From Phocoena phocoena (lineage: Eukaryota > Chordata > Mammalia > Artiodactyla > Phocoenidae): a stretch of DNA of 64,000 bases. The stretch is from assembly GCF_963924675.1 (NCBI RefSeq), contig NC_089222.1:5648501-5712500 (forward strand), given 5' to 3'. Position 1 is the stretch's first letter. Every line of letters starts with the position of its first letter. This document shows positions 23,915 to 36,244 of this stretch, piece after piece. The position numbers and the translations under genes were made by a program. The notes beneath the pieces are model-generated. The model saw only the letters and a program-made list of their open reading frames with translations, made no database searches and was not told the origin of the DNA.

Positions 23915-24515
23915 CCTATTACATTTTGTGGCCGATTGTTTTTCCCAGAGATGGTTGCAATATTATGTACCATATCATAAGCTTTTGTAGAATCTTGCCA
24001 TGCCGCCATCAAGAGGTAAAGTCTAATCCTCTTCCCTGTCGATCTGGCTGGGTTTGTGACTTACTTGTTACCAATAGAATGCCCTGGAAGTGATGCTACA
24101 TGTCTTCTGATGATAGAGCATGAAAGACTTTTCCTTTTCATAAAAGATGAGGCCATGCTGCAGCTATTTTAAGCTAGAATACTCACTCTAAGGGACTTCA
24201 GCTGCCTTGAGGCTGCCATTTTGTAAGGAAGCCCGAAGTAGCATATGGAGAGACTGCCTGTAGAAGCTCTGAGACTAGAATAAAGAGAAAGAAAAAGACG
24301 TCAGCCCTCAGCTGGTCCCATAACTTGCTATTTCAGCTCCAGTCACTATCTGACTGCAGCATGAAGAGAGATCCTGAGCTAAAACCTCTCATCTGAGGCC
24401 TTTATGAATGCCTGACCCTAAGGCATTAGGAGAGGTAATAAAATGGTAGTTGTTGTTTTTGTGGGACCAGTACATTTCATGGTGATTTATTATATAGCAA
24501 TAGATAACTAGAACA
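23915..24515 (+). mobile_element. MaLR/ERVL-type solitary LTR (probable)
   Basis: Recognisable order: 'ATATTATGTACCATATCATA', 'CTTGCCATGCCGCCATCAAG', 'GCTGGGTTTGTGACTTACTT', AATAAA at 24437-24442, and 'AGCAATAGATAACTAGAACA' at the end. This is a common mammalian LTR layout. No internal region is present. Confidence 0.65.
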
Positions 24516-24519
24516 AATT

Positions 24520-25579
24520 TCTTCCTAAATTCTTAACTTTTTAAATTGGTACTGTAAAAATATTTTTAATGTTAAACTTTGTTTGTTTTTGTTTCTGTAA
24601 TCATCCATACCTTTTGTAATTTTGTGTCTCATGCAACATGTGCATTTGTACATTATATAGTGTGTTGATAGCTCTAAACTGCTTTTCATTTGCTAAATTT
24701 GGGTTTTCATCTCTCAACTGATTAACATACAATTTAAGCTATGTTTTACAGCGTCTTGCCTCTTGGTAATTACTAGTTGAGCTATGGGGGTTTGGATATT
24801 TTTTTAGCATCTATATTTGAATATAAATTGAATTTTTCTTATCATTTTGGAAAAATGAACAGAAAAATTGAAAAATGAAAGCACTGATACAAGTGATAAG
24901 AAGCATAGGTCTTCTGTTACAATCGAAGAAAAGGAAATATTCAGGCATGCCAAAAAGCTCAAACCAGCCTCAACTAAGGACTCACTGTCCATATGCAACT
25001 GTGTTCAGTTGTAAAAGAAGTGAACAAATGAAAGCACATATATGAAATGTTGGGAAGATGGCCTTAAAAGTTGTGTTTAAAAGGTGAGTTATAATTGGGG
25101 ATTTTATAATTATCTTACGACTCTCAGCTCAGTAGAGCTATGATTCTATACAGTTCTAACTAGCTCCGGTACTAGGTGATGGCTTCTTAAAGGCTTTACC
25201 AAACAAATATGCATCTGAATCCCTATGGAGAGAAGACCCTCACCTGAGATAATGACACAACAGTGAGAGAAACTGCTGTATGAAAGGCACTAATGAGTTT
25301 GACCTTGATGTACCATACAGGAGCCAAGATTTCCCTCTTCATTCTGCTGTGAGAAAAGGAATCCAGGATCCAGAGGAAAGGAGCATGTTAGCTTTTAGGG
25401 GTCAGTGTGAAAAATGCACATAAGTGCTTCATTTTAATTACTTTACTCATTACCTGATTTACTGATGAAACATCTCAATATGTTCATAAAACTTTTTATG
25501 TTCCATCCCTCATTCTGTCTACCCTAGTGTGGCATCATTGTTTGACTTTGATAGTGTTTTTCAGAAACACATTATTTAT
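24520..25579. other. unassigned AT-rich stretch
   Basis: No gene recognised. The sequence is AT-rich and parts may be old LINE, but I cannot align them. It ends at the TSD of the next element. Confidence 0.4.
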
Positions 25580-25672
25580 AAAAGTAGGGAGAGAGGACAG
25601 ACAGAAGAAGCAAGAAGAACTACAATTCTGCAGCCTGTGGAAAGAAAATTACATTCACAGAAAGACAGACAA

Positions 25673-26577
25673 AATGAAAAGGCAGAGGACTTTGTACGAG
25701 ATTAAGGAACAAGATAAAACCCCAGAAAAACAACTAAATGAAGTGGAAATAGGCAACCTTCCAGAGAAAGAATTCAGAATAATGATAGTGAAGATGATCC
25801 AGGACCTCGGAAAAAGAATGGAGACAAAAATCGAGAAGATACAAGAAGTGTTTAACAAAGAACTAGAAGAATTAAAGAACACACAAACAGATGAACAATA
25901 CAATAACTGAAATGAAAAATACACTAGAAGGAATCAATAACAGAAGAACTGAGGCAGAAGAACGGATAAATGACCTGGAAGACAGAACGGTGAAATTCAC
26001 TGCTGCAGAACAGAATAAAGAAAACAGAATGAAAAGAAATGAAGACAGCCTAAGAGACCTCTGGGACAACATTAAATGCACCAACATTCACATTATAGGG
26101 GTCCCAGAAGGAGGAGAGAGAGAGAAATGACCCGAGAAAATATTTGAAGAGATCATAGTCGAAAACTTCCCTAACATGGGAAAGGAAATAGACACCCAAG
26201 TCCAGAAAGTGCAGGGAGTCCCAGGCAGAATAAACCCAAGGGGAAACATGCTGAGATACATAGTAATCAAATTGACAAAAATTAAAGACAAAGAAAAATT
26301 ATTGAAAGCAAAAAGGGAAAAACGACAAATAACATACAAGGGAACTCCCATAAGGTTAACAGCTGATTTCTCAGCAGAAACTCTACAAGCCAGAAGGGAG
26401 TGGCACAATATATTTAAATTGATGAAAGGGAAGAACCTTAAACCAAGATTACTCTACTCGGCAAGGATCTCATTCAGATTTGATGGAGAAATCAAAAGCT
26501 TTACAGACAAGCAAAAGCTAAGGGAATTCAGCACCATCAAACCAACTCTACAACAAATGCTAAAGGAACTTCTCTAA
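25673..26577 (+). pseudogene. L1 ORF1 relic (RNA-binding nucleic acid chaperone)
   Basis: In an active element ORF1 encodes the trimeric RNA-binding protein that packages L1 RNA. Here the reading begins at an ATG near 25673 in a Lys/Glu-rich coiled-coil-type region, shifts frame near 25895 (the overlapping segments end '..DEQYNN' and restart 'MNNTITEMKN'), hits a stop at about 26128-26130, and resumes to 26577. The C-terminal 'QTKRQITYKGTPIRL'-like RNA-binding part is still recognisable in the last segment (26176-26577). The gene is dead by at least one frameshift and one nonsense codon. Confidence 0.85.
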
Positions 26578-26626
26578 GTGGGAAACACAAGAGAAGTAAA
26601 GGACCTACAAAAACAAACCCATAACA

Positions 26627-29600
26627 ATGAAGAAAATGGTAATAGGAACATACATATTGATAATTACCTTAAACGTGAATGGATTAAATGGTCCAACCAA
26701 AAGACACAGGCTCACTGAATGGATACAAAAACAAGACCCATCTATATGCTGTCTACAAGAGACCCACTTCAGACCTAGGGACACATACAGACTGAAAGTG
26801 AGGGGATGGAAAAAGATATTTCATGCAAATGGAAATCAAAAGAAAGCTGGAGTACCAATAGTCATATCGATTAAAATAGACTTTAAAATAAAGAATATTA
26901 CAAGAGACAAGGAAGGACACTACATAATGATCAAGGGATCAATCCAAGAAAAAGATATAACAATGATATAAATATATATGCACCCAACATAGGAGCACCT
27001 CAATACATAAGGGAAATGCTAACAGCTATAAAAGAGGAAATTGACAGTAACATGATAATGGGGGGAATTTTAATACCTCACTCACACCAATGGACAGATC
27101 ATCCAGACAGAAAATTAATAAGAAAACACAAGCTTTAAATCACACAGTAGTAGCTAAATGACACAAGCTTTAAATGACACAGATAGATTTAATTGATATT
27201 CATAGGACATTCCGTCCCAAAACAGCATATTACACTTTCTTCTCAAGTGCATATGGAACATTATCCAGGGTGGATCACATCTTGGGTTACAAATCAAGCC
27301 TTGCTAAATTTAAGAAAATTGAAATCATGTCAAGCATCTTTTCCGATCACAACGCTGTGAGATTAGAAATCAGTTGCAGGGAAGAAAACCTAAAAACCAC
27401 AAACACATGGAGGCTAAACAATACATTACTAAATAACAAAGAGATCACTGAAGAAATCTAAGAGGAAATGAAAAAATACCTAGAGACAAATTACAAAGAA
27501 AACATGACGATCCAAAACCTATGGGAGGCAGTAAAAGCAGTTCTGAGAGGGAAGTTAATAGCAATACAAGCCTACCTCAAGAAACAAGAAAAATCTCAAA
27601 TAAACAATCTAACCTTACACCTAAAGAAACTAGAGAAAGAAGAACAAAAAAACCGCCAAAGTTAGTAGAAGGAAATAAATCATAAAGATCAGAGCAGAAA
27701 TAAATGAAATAGAAACAAAGAAAACAGTAGCAAAGATCAATAAAACTAAAAGCTGGTTCTTTGAGAAGATAAACAAAATTGATAAACCACTAGCCAGACA
27801 CATCAAGAAAAAGAGGGAGAGGACTCAAATCAATAAAATTAGAAATGAAAAAGGAGAAGTTACAATGGACACCACAGAAACACAAAGCATTCTAAGACAC
27901 GACTACAAGCAGCACTATGCCAATGAAATGGACAACCTGGAAGAAATGGACAAATTCTTAGAAAGGTGCAACCTTCCAAGACTGAGCCAGGAAGAAATAG
28001 AAAATATGAACAGACCAATCACAAGTAATGAAATTGAAACTGTGATTAAAAATCTTCCAACAAACAAAAGTCCAGGACCAGATGGCTTCAGTGGTGAATT
28101 CTGTCAAACATTTAGAGAAGAGCTAACACCCATCCTTCTCAAACTCTTCCAAGAAATTGCAGAGGAAGGAACACTCCCAAGCTCATTCTATGAGGCTACC
28201 ATCACCCTGATACCAAAACCAGACACAAACACTACAAAAGGGAAAATTACAGACCAATATCACTGATGAGTATAGATGCAAAAGTCCTCAACAAAATACT
28301 AGCAAACAGAATCCAACAACATATTAAAAAAATCATACACCATGATCAAGTGGGATTTATCCCTGGGATGCAAGGATTCTTCAATATATGCAAATCAGTC
28401 AATGTGATACACCATATTAAATTGAATAATAAAAGCCATATGATCATCTCAACAGTTGCAGAAAAAGCTTTCGACAAAAGTCAACACCTATTTTTCATAA
28501 AAACCCTCCAGAACGTGGGCACAGAGGGAACCTACCTCAAAGTAATAAAGGCCATATATGACAAACCCACAGCAAACATCATTCTCAATGGTGAAAAACT
28601 GAAAGCATTCCCTATAAGATCAGGAACAAAACAAGGATGTCCACTCTCACTACTATTATTCAGCATAGTTTTGGAAGTCCTAGCTGTGGCAATCAGAGAA
28701 GTAAAATAAATAAAAGGAATACAAACTGGAAAAGAAAAAGTAAAACTGTCACTGTTTGCAGATGACATGATACTATGCATAGAGAATCCTAAAGATGCCA
28801 CCAGAAAACTACTAGAGGTAATAAGTGAATTTGGTAAAGTTTCAGGATACAAAATTAATGCACAGAAATCTCTTGCATTCCTATACACTAACAATGAAAG
28901 AACGGAAAAAGGAACTAAGGAAACAATCCCATTCACCACTGCAAGAAAAAGAGTAAAATACTGAGGAATAAACCTACTTAAGGAGGTAAAAGACCGGTAC
29001 TCAGAAAACTGTAAGACAATGATGAAAGAAATCAAAGATGACACAAACAGATAGAGAGATATACCATGTTCTTGGATTGGAAGAATCAATATTGTGAAAA
29101 TGACTGTAGAGCCAAGGCAATCTTGAGGTCAAAAAATAGAGCTGGAGGAATCAGACTCCCTGACTTCAGAATATACTACAAAGCAACAGTAATGAAGACA
29201 ATATGGTACTGACACAAAAACAGAAATATAGATCAGTGGAACAGGATAGAAAGCCCAGAGATAAACCCCCGCACATATGGTCACCTTATCTTTGACAAAG
29301 GAGACAAGGATTACAAGGGAGAAAAGACAGTCTCTTCATTAAGTGGTGCTGGGAAAACTGGACAGCTACATGTAAAAGAATGAAATTAGAACACTCCCTA
29401 ACACCATACACAAAAATAAACTCAAAATGGATTAGAGACCTAAATGTAAGATTGGACACTATCAAACTCTTAGAGGAAAACATAGGAAGAACACTCTTTG
29501 ACGTAAATCACAGCAAGAGTTTTTTTGATCCACATCCTAGAGTAATGGAAATAAAAACAAAAATAAACCAATGTGACCTAATGAAACTTAAAACTTTTGC

Positions 29601-30555
29601 AAAGCAGAGAAAACTACAAACAAGACAAAAAGACAACCCTCAGAATGGGAGAAAATATTTGCAAATGAAGGAATGGACAAAGGATTAATCTGCAAAATAT
29701 ATAAACAGCTCATGCAGCTCAATATTAAAAAAACAAACAGCCCAATCCAAAAATGGGCAGAAGACCTAAATAGACATTTCTCCAAAGAAGACATACAGAT
29801 GGCCAGGAAGCACGTGAAAAGCTGCTCAACATCACTAATTATTAGAGAAATGTAGATCAAAAATACAATGAGGGGGCTTCCCTGGTGGCGCAGTGGTTGA
29901 GAGTCCGCCTGCCGATGCAGGGGACACGGGTTCATGTCCTGGTCTGGGAAGATCCCACATGCTGCAGAGTGGCTGGGCCTGTGCGCCATGGCCGCTGAAC
30001 CTGTGCATCCGGAGCCTGTGCTCCACAACAGGAGAGGCCACAACAGTGGGAGGCCTGTGTACCGCAAAAAACAAACAAACAAACAAAAAAAAAACAATGA
30101 GGTATCACCTCACACCAGTTAGAATGGGCATCATCAGAAAGTCTACAAACAATAAATGCTGGAGAGGGTGTGGAGAAAAGGGAACCCTCTTGCACTGTTG
30201 GTGGGATTGTAAATTGATACAGCCACTATGGAGGTTCCTTAAAAAACTAGAAATAGAATTACCATATGACCCAGCCATCCCATTACTGGGCATATACTCA
30301 GAGAAAACTATAATTCAGAAAGACACATGAACCCCAATGTTCATTGCAACACTATTTACAATAGCCAGGTCATGGAAGCAACCTAAATGTCCATTGACAG
30401 ACAAATGGATAAAGAAGATGTGGTATGTATATACAATGGTATATTACTCAGCCATAAAAAGGAATGAAATTTGGTCATTTGTAGAGAAGTGGATGGATCT
30501 AGAGACTGTCATACAGAGTGAAGTAAGTCAGAAAGAGAAAAATATCGTATATTAA
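26627..30555 (+). pseudogene. L1 ORF2 relic (endonuclease / reverse transcriptase)
   Basis: The APE-type endonuclease occupies roughly 26650-27460 (conserved 'CCLQETHF' near 26740-26765 and SDHN near 27341). The reverse transcriptase core occupies roughly 27900-28990, with 'SPGPDGF' near 28069-28090, 'GTKQGCPLS' near 28625-28655 and the catalytic 'FADD' near 28755-28766. The C-terminal part with the Cys-containing segment runs to 30555. The frame changes at least six times and a SINE interrupts the C-terminal part at 29874. It cannot make a working protein. Confidence 0.88.
29874..30093 (+). mobile_element. CHR-2-type tRNA-derived SINE nested in L1 ORF2
   Basis: Plus-strand copy with head 'GGGCTTCCCTGGTGGCGCAG' and B-box region, ending in a (CAAA)n tail at about 30066-30093. 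TSD ACAATGAGG at 29865-29873 and 30094-30102, exactly continuing the interrupted L1 codons. It therefore inserted after the L1. Confidence 0.93.
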
Positions 30556-30829
30556 TGCATTTATGTGGAACCTAGAAAATTGGTACAGATGAATCTGTTT
30601 GCAGGGCAGAAATAGAGACACAGATGTAGAGAACAAATGTATGGACACCAAGGGGGGAAGTGGTGGGGGCATGCTGGTGGTGGGATGAATTTGGAGATTT
30701 TTATTGACATATATATACTAAAATGTATAAAATAGATACCTAATAAGAACCTGCTCTATAAAAAATAAATAAAATTCAAAAATTAAAAGTAGGGAGATAT
30801 CTGTGAAGGAAAGGTATTGATTTTGCATA

Positions 30830-31290
30830 TCAACTTTGCAAACAACTTCCTTAAAGATACACCTTCCTATTTTAATGTTTTTAAAATAGATTAGATCTTG
30901 GGTTTTCCAATTATATAGTCATATCATCTATAAATAATTTTAAATGTTCCTTCTACCTCAAAATTTATATCCTTATTTTCAGTTTCTTATGTAATTGCGT
31001 TGGCTAGCTTTACAAAATAGTATTTAATGCCAGTGATGCTAGTGAGCATGCTTATCTCATTCCTGGTTTTAATTTCTAGGCATTCATCATGAAGTATATT
31101 ATTTCTTAAATTTGAGAGTTGTAGTTTATACAGTCATTTAAGAAAGTAACCTTGTTTTCATCTTTTAAAAATTTAGAAAATTTAGAAGTGGAAACTGAGT
31201 TTTATCACATACCTTACTGGCATGATATGGAAATAATTGCAGTTGCTTTCTTTGAACTATGATATATTAAGGTTTACATATTAAAGTAAA
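30830..31290 (-). mobile_element. old L1M ORF2 fragment
   Basis: The plus strand carries the reverse complement of reverse transcriptase-region sequence: 'AATTATATAGTCATATCATC', 'TAATTGCGTTGGCTAG' and 'GTGAGCATGCTTATCTCATTC'. Very diverged and without open frames. Confidence 0.55.
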
Positions 31291-31299
31291 ATAGTGGGA

Positions 31300-32480
31300 T
31301 ATATAGATGATTTGGTAAAGATGTCTTTGTTTCACATTTTCATACTTAGAATGTAGAAACCGTTAGATATGTGTGATAAAGATTAGGTAGCTGTTATCAC
31401 TTCATTTGACTGGTGAAGTCTCTTTGGTAGGATAACACTTGTTGGAAGACCGTCATTGGCTACCCCTGCCTAGAATGGCTATATAGGTAAGGAAGGAAGA
31501 CAAAAGACATGCAGTTGGGTCAGAATAGAAAAGGAAGATGTGAGCTGCTATTTGTCCTTTCATTTTAGCTAGTACCAAGGGTTTGACTGCTCATTTAGAC
31601 CCATGCCTATCCTGAAATAGACAAAATATGAATTCCTTTCAAATATCTTTGAAACTTTGCCAAAAGTACAAACCCTGAATAAAGGCAATCAATGTAATTA
31701 TGTGAATGATTCTCAATTTCCTCTTTAAGACATGTCTGTGGAGGCAGTCTCAAGGAATAAATATGATTTTTTGTATTTAACATTTAATTTAATATATTAA
31801 TGTAAATTCAATTAATAAATAAAAAATATGATTTGGAGCACAGTTTATCCAAGCTTTTTATAATGATGTGGAAGGAGGTCTGAGAACCAAAGATTCTGTA
31901 ATATTCAACTAAGAACTCTACATAAACTTCCAGTAATAATTTTGCATGTTTTGATTATGTGGCTGAGGTTGGATCGAGACTAATAAAGAAGCATTATTGA
32001 GCACATTTAATGTTTAATAACATAAATTCCGTAGAGGTTATGTTTTTTCCTAAAACTGCCTCTAATAAGGATTTTTTTGGAAATCTGAGGCTAAGTGTGT
32101 AAATAGGTGTGTTTGCATTGTCAGCTGTGCATAATGCTAATGTGAGGTGCTATCTCTAGCTGTAAAATTAATTGTTTGCAAATTCTAAGCCTATCAAAGA
32201 AGACTTCTTTAGCTCAAATAATAGTGATTTAAAAAACTGATGCAAGATTGGCTGACGGATCAAATATACAAAGGGCTATTTCCTCCCTGAATGAAAATGA
32301 GTTGCTTTGCCAGGTGGAAAGTTAAAAATCTTTTAAAGAAAATAAATCCATATAATCTTGAAAGTAGACTTTTACAAGCAAAAAATGATAGTTGAATGAA
32401 GTACTAAGAAACTGATTTAAAAACTTAGGTATGGATAATAGGAATGTCTTATAAAGACTAGTTCTAAAATTTAATATTAT
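31300..32480. other. unassigned AT-rich stretch
   Basis: No gene, RNA or repeat recognised. Confidence 0.4.
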
Positions 32481-32484
32481 GTGG

Positions 32485-33940
32485 GTTTTTTAAAAAGATT
32501 TTTTTAGACCAGTTTTAGGTTCACAGCAAAATTGAGCAGAAGGGACAGAGATTTCCCATATACTCCCTGACCCCACACATGCATAGACACCCCCATTATC
32601 AACGTCTCTCACCAGAGTAGTACATTTGTTATCATTGATAAACCTTCACTGACACGTCATAATCACCCAAAGTCCATAGTATACATCAGGGTTTACTCTT
32701 ATTCTGTGGGTTTGGACAAATGTATAATGACATGTATCCACCACTGTAGTATTGTACAGAGTAGTTTCACCGCCGTACAAGTCCTCTGTGCTCTGCCTAT
32801 TCGTCCTTCCCCCCACCAGCCCCTGGAAGCCACTGATGTTTGTACTATCTCTATAGTTTGGCCCTTTCCAGAATGTCATATAGTTGGAATCACACCATGT
32901 GATCACCATATATAGCCTTCTCATATTGGCTTCCTTCACTTAGCAATACGCATTTAAGGTTCTTCCGTGACTTTTCATGGATTGATAGCTCATTTCTTTT
33001 CAGCACTGAGTGACAGTCTGTTGTCTGGATATTCTGTAGTTTATTTATCTATACACCTACTGAAGGATATCTTGATTGCTTCCAAGTTTGGCAATTATGA
33101 ATAGAGCTGCCGTAAACATCTGTGTGCAGGTTTTTGTGTGGACATAATTTTTCAATTCATTTGAGTAAATACCAAGGAGTGCGACTGCTGGATTGTATGG
33201 TAAGCATATGTTTAGTTTATGTTTAGTTTTGTAAGAAACTGCAAAACTGTCTTCCAAAGTGGCTGCACCTTCTTGAGTTCCTAACAGCAATGAATCAGAA
33301 TTCCTATTGCTCCACATCTTTGTCAGCATTTGGTGTTACCAGTGTTCTGGATTTTAGCTATTCTAGAAGATGTGTAGTAGTATTGCACTGTGTAGTTTTA
33401 ATGTGCATTTTCTTGATGACATATGATGTGAAGCATCTATTGATATTTTTGTTTTCATCTGTATATCTTCTTTAGTGAGGGGTCCGTTAATGTCTTTGGC
33501 TCATTTAAATTTTTTTTCTTATTTTTAAGTCTTAAGAGTTCTATGCTATTTTGGATAACAGTCCTTTGTCACATGTGTCTTTTGCAAATATTTTCTCTCA
33601 TTCTGTGGCTTGCGTTCTCATTGTCTTGACATTGTCTTTTGCAGAACAGAAATTTTTAATTTTAAGGAGGTCTAGCTCACCAATTATTTCTTTCATAGGT
33701 TGTGCCTTTGTTGTTGTATCTAAAAAGTCGTCACCATACCCAAGGTTATCTAGATTTTTCTCTATCTTATCTTCTAGAAATGTAATAGTTTTGCATTTAC
33801 GTTATGATCCATTATGAGTTATTTTTTGTAAAGGGTGCAAGGTCTGTGTCTAAATTCATTTTTTTTTTTTGCATGTGGATGTCCAATTATTGTAGCACCA
33901 TTTGTTGAAAAGACTAGCTTTGTTCCATTGTATTGCCTTT

Positions 33941-33971
<31 letters not shown>

Positions 33972-34500
33972 GTGGTACGCGGGCCTCTCACTGTTGGGGC
34001 CTCTCCCGTTGCGGAGCACAGGCTCTGGACGCGCAGGCTCAGTGGCCATGGCTCATGGGCCCAGCCACTCTGTGGCATGTGGGATCTTCCCCGGACCGGG
34101 GCACGAACCCGTGTCCCCTGCATCGGCAGGCAGGTGGACTCTCAACCACTGCGCCACCAGGGAAGTCCCTTGCCTTTGTTTTTTGTCAGACATCAGTTGA
34201 CCATATTTATTTGGGTCTATTTCTGGGCTTTCCATTCTGTTTCACTAATATTTATCTATTTTTAAACCAATACCACATTATCTTGTAGTACTGGTGAAAG
34301 AAAGAAAGCTTTATAATAAGTCTTGAAGTCAGGTAGTGTTAGTCTTCTAACTTTGTTCTTCTCTTTCAATATTGTGTTGGCTATCCTGGGTCTTTTAACT
34401 CTTTATATAAACTTCATTGTACTGGTAGCCACAAAATAACTTGTCAGGATTTTCATTGAAATTACATTGAGCTTATAGATCAATTTGTCAAGAACTGACT
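32485..34500 (-). mobile_element. old L1M-type 3' end and ORF2 remnant, split by a SINE
   Basis: The minus strand reads the 3'UTR family seen at 23036 and then ORF2 upstream of it (residues such as 'LNICLPYNPAVALLGIYSNE' region near 33130-33200, then the segment containing 'KRLALFH' near 33905). It continues beyond the SINE to about 34500. Multiple stops. Confidence 0.8.
33949..34169 (-). mobile_element. CHR-2-type tRNA-derived SINE nested in old L1
   Basis: The tail here is a (TTTTG)n-like run. The body is 'GTACGCGGGCCTCTCACTG' and the head 'CCACCAGGGAAGTCCC' lies at the right end. TSD TTGCCTTTGTTTTTT at 33933-33947 and 34170-34184. Confidence 0.92.
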
Positions 34501-34986
34501 CCTTGTGGAGGTTTTTTAAAAAAATGTTAAGAATTACTGAGAGTGAAATAATTTAACAACATGATTCCAAAGTCAATTTCGTTTAAACAGAGGGATGAAA
34601 TGTGGCTGCCATGTGGCCTATGATGACAGTTTTGGAATTCCCTGACCCCTCTGCTGACATATGAAATGAAGAATTTTATCTGATGTGTATCAACTGGTTT
34701 TCTTTATTCAATAAGTCATGGAACATGCTAGATGGCCAAGGGAAGTTTAGTTCATCTGCCCAGGTATAAAATGAAGATGATGTTGAAACAGTTTACCTTA
34801 TCAGGGTTGAAAAGATACATGGAAAATGACTTGTAAGGGGCATGGCTCAATAACTGTTAGTTGTTATTCGACAGTGAGGCATAGGGTGATGAATGGAAAC
34901 TGTGCTCTCCTTTAATTTAAGTAGGGAGCTTAAAGAGCTTATGGTTTCATGAGGCCAATCTAAACAGAACTATATTCTTCCTGCCA

Positions 34987-35338
34987 GGACTTCCCTGGTG
35001 GCACAGTGGTTAAGAATCTGCCTGCCAATGCAGGGGGAGATGGGTTTGAGCCCTGGTCTGGGAAGATCCCACATGCCACGGAGCAACTAAGTCCATGCGC
35101 CACAACTACTGAGCCTGTGCTCTAGAGCCCAAGAGCCACAACTACGGAGCCCACATGCCGCAACTACAGAAGCCCGCATGCCTAGAGCCTGTGCTCCGCA
35201 ACAAGAGAAGCCACCGCAATGAGAAGTCCACGTACCGCAACAAAGAGTAGCCCCCGCTCGCCTCAACTAGAGAAAGCCCGTGCGCAGCAACAAAGACCCA
35301 ACGCAGCCATAAATAAATAAATAAATAAATAAATAAAA
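34987..35338 (+). mobile_element. CHR-1-type tRNA-derived SINE
   Basis: Head 'GACTTCCCTGGTGGCACAGT', CHR-1 body with 'CACAACTACTGAGCC' repeats and an (AAAT)n tail. Exact TSD TCTTCCTGCCA at 34976-34986 and 35339-35349. Confidence 0.95.
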
Positions 35339-35349
35339 TCTTCCTGCCA

Positions 35350-36244
35350 ATCTCGGTTATATTTGACTGACATCCACGGCTCACACCCTTCAGATACTTT
35401 GACCTTATTGTGCAAATAATTTATGAATGTGAAAAAGTTAGATGTACTTTTATGTTATCACAGATTTATAACAGCCTCTGTGGAAAGACCTTTGATTGTG
35501 TGCATTGGGTATTGAAAAGACGGAGTTCTAGAAGTGAGTACTTCCAAATATTACTTGTATAAAATGATGTTTTGGACAAATGCACACTCTTGAAGAGTAT
35601 GGGACTTCAGTGAAAGCTGAAATAGAAAAGGAAAGAAAAATGGGATCTAGTACAGAGCAATGGAGTAAATCACTGAGCCCGAAGCACGAAGACCATGAGT
35701 GAGCCTTGGAGATTACCTGCCACTTTTTCCATGGTGTCTGTGTTCTGAGTTCCAGACAACTGTCTTATAAAGACATTTGGAAGCTCAAACCTATTTGCTT
35801 ATTAGAGAAGGCTGACATTAGAATTATGATGGATTTTAGAAGTGGTACAGCTATTCAAGAAAACTTTCAGGTTCCTGACTAGTGGTTTGGAAGTGTTATT
35901 GCTAGGGATAGAATAAGATAGATACACAGCTAGAAATCCCACTAGGGAAAGATAGAGACTTGAGGAGATCACCATAAGCTAGACACCAACCAGAAAATGC
36001 CTAGAACATCTGGCAGCTAAGCAACAATCAGAACATTTTGAAAGTAAACAGACTTACTTGTGCCACTACCACCAAAAAATGGATCCAAGACCTGCATTTG
36101 GCCGTGGGAGGTCTATAGGGTAACAGACCCTGAAAAATTGCATTCTTGCATGTAGCCAAGACAAGAATATAGGTGAAAGGGGAAAGAAACTAGGTGAAAG
36201 GGGATATTATACAAAAACCTGGGATGAATTACCGCATTTTAGTG
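35350..36244. other. unassigned stretch; right part may be LTR U3
   Basis: No gene recognised. From about 36100 the sequence may already belong to the LTR described next, but I see no clear left boundary. Confidence 0.35.

Larger units (their letters stand above)
25580..30797 (+). mobile_element. near full-length LINE-1, both ORFs decayed, with TSD
   Basis: Flanked by the exact 13-base duplication AAAAGTAGGGAGA (25580-25592 and 30785-30797). It starts just upstream of ORF1 and lacks most of the 5'UTR. ORF1 (about 25673-26576) shows the coiled-coil-like Glu/Lys-rich N-terminus and the RNA-binding C-terminal part. ORF2 (about 26627-30555) shows an endonuclease start 'TLNVNGLNGPTKRHRL' and an SDHN motif near 27341, the reverse transcriptase Asp pair in 'LFADDMIL' near 28752-28775, and a C-terminus containing 'CWRGCGEKG'. 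Many stops and frameshifts break both, so it is immobile. A 3'UTR and AT-rich tail end the element. A CHR-2 SINE lies inside. Confidence 0.95.

Noticed and set aside
28532..29089. A 185-codon minus-strand open frame
   Set aside because: Antisense of the L1 reverse transcriptase region. The A-rich sense strand gives long T-rich antisense frames in every L1.
29588..30097. A 169-codon minus-strand open frame spanning L1 and SINE
   Set aside because: A chance fusion of antisense L1 and the nested SINE; the same SINE-derived peptide text appears at several other SINE sites.
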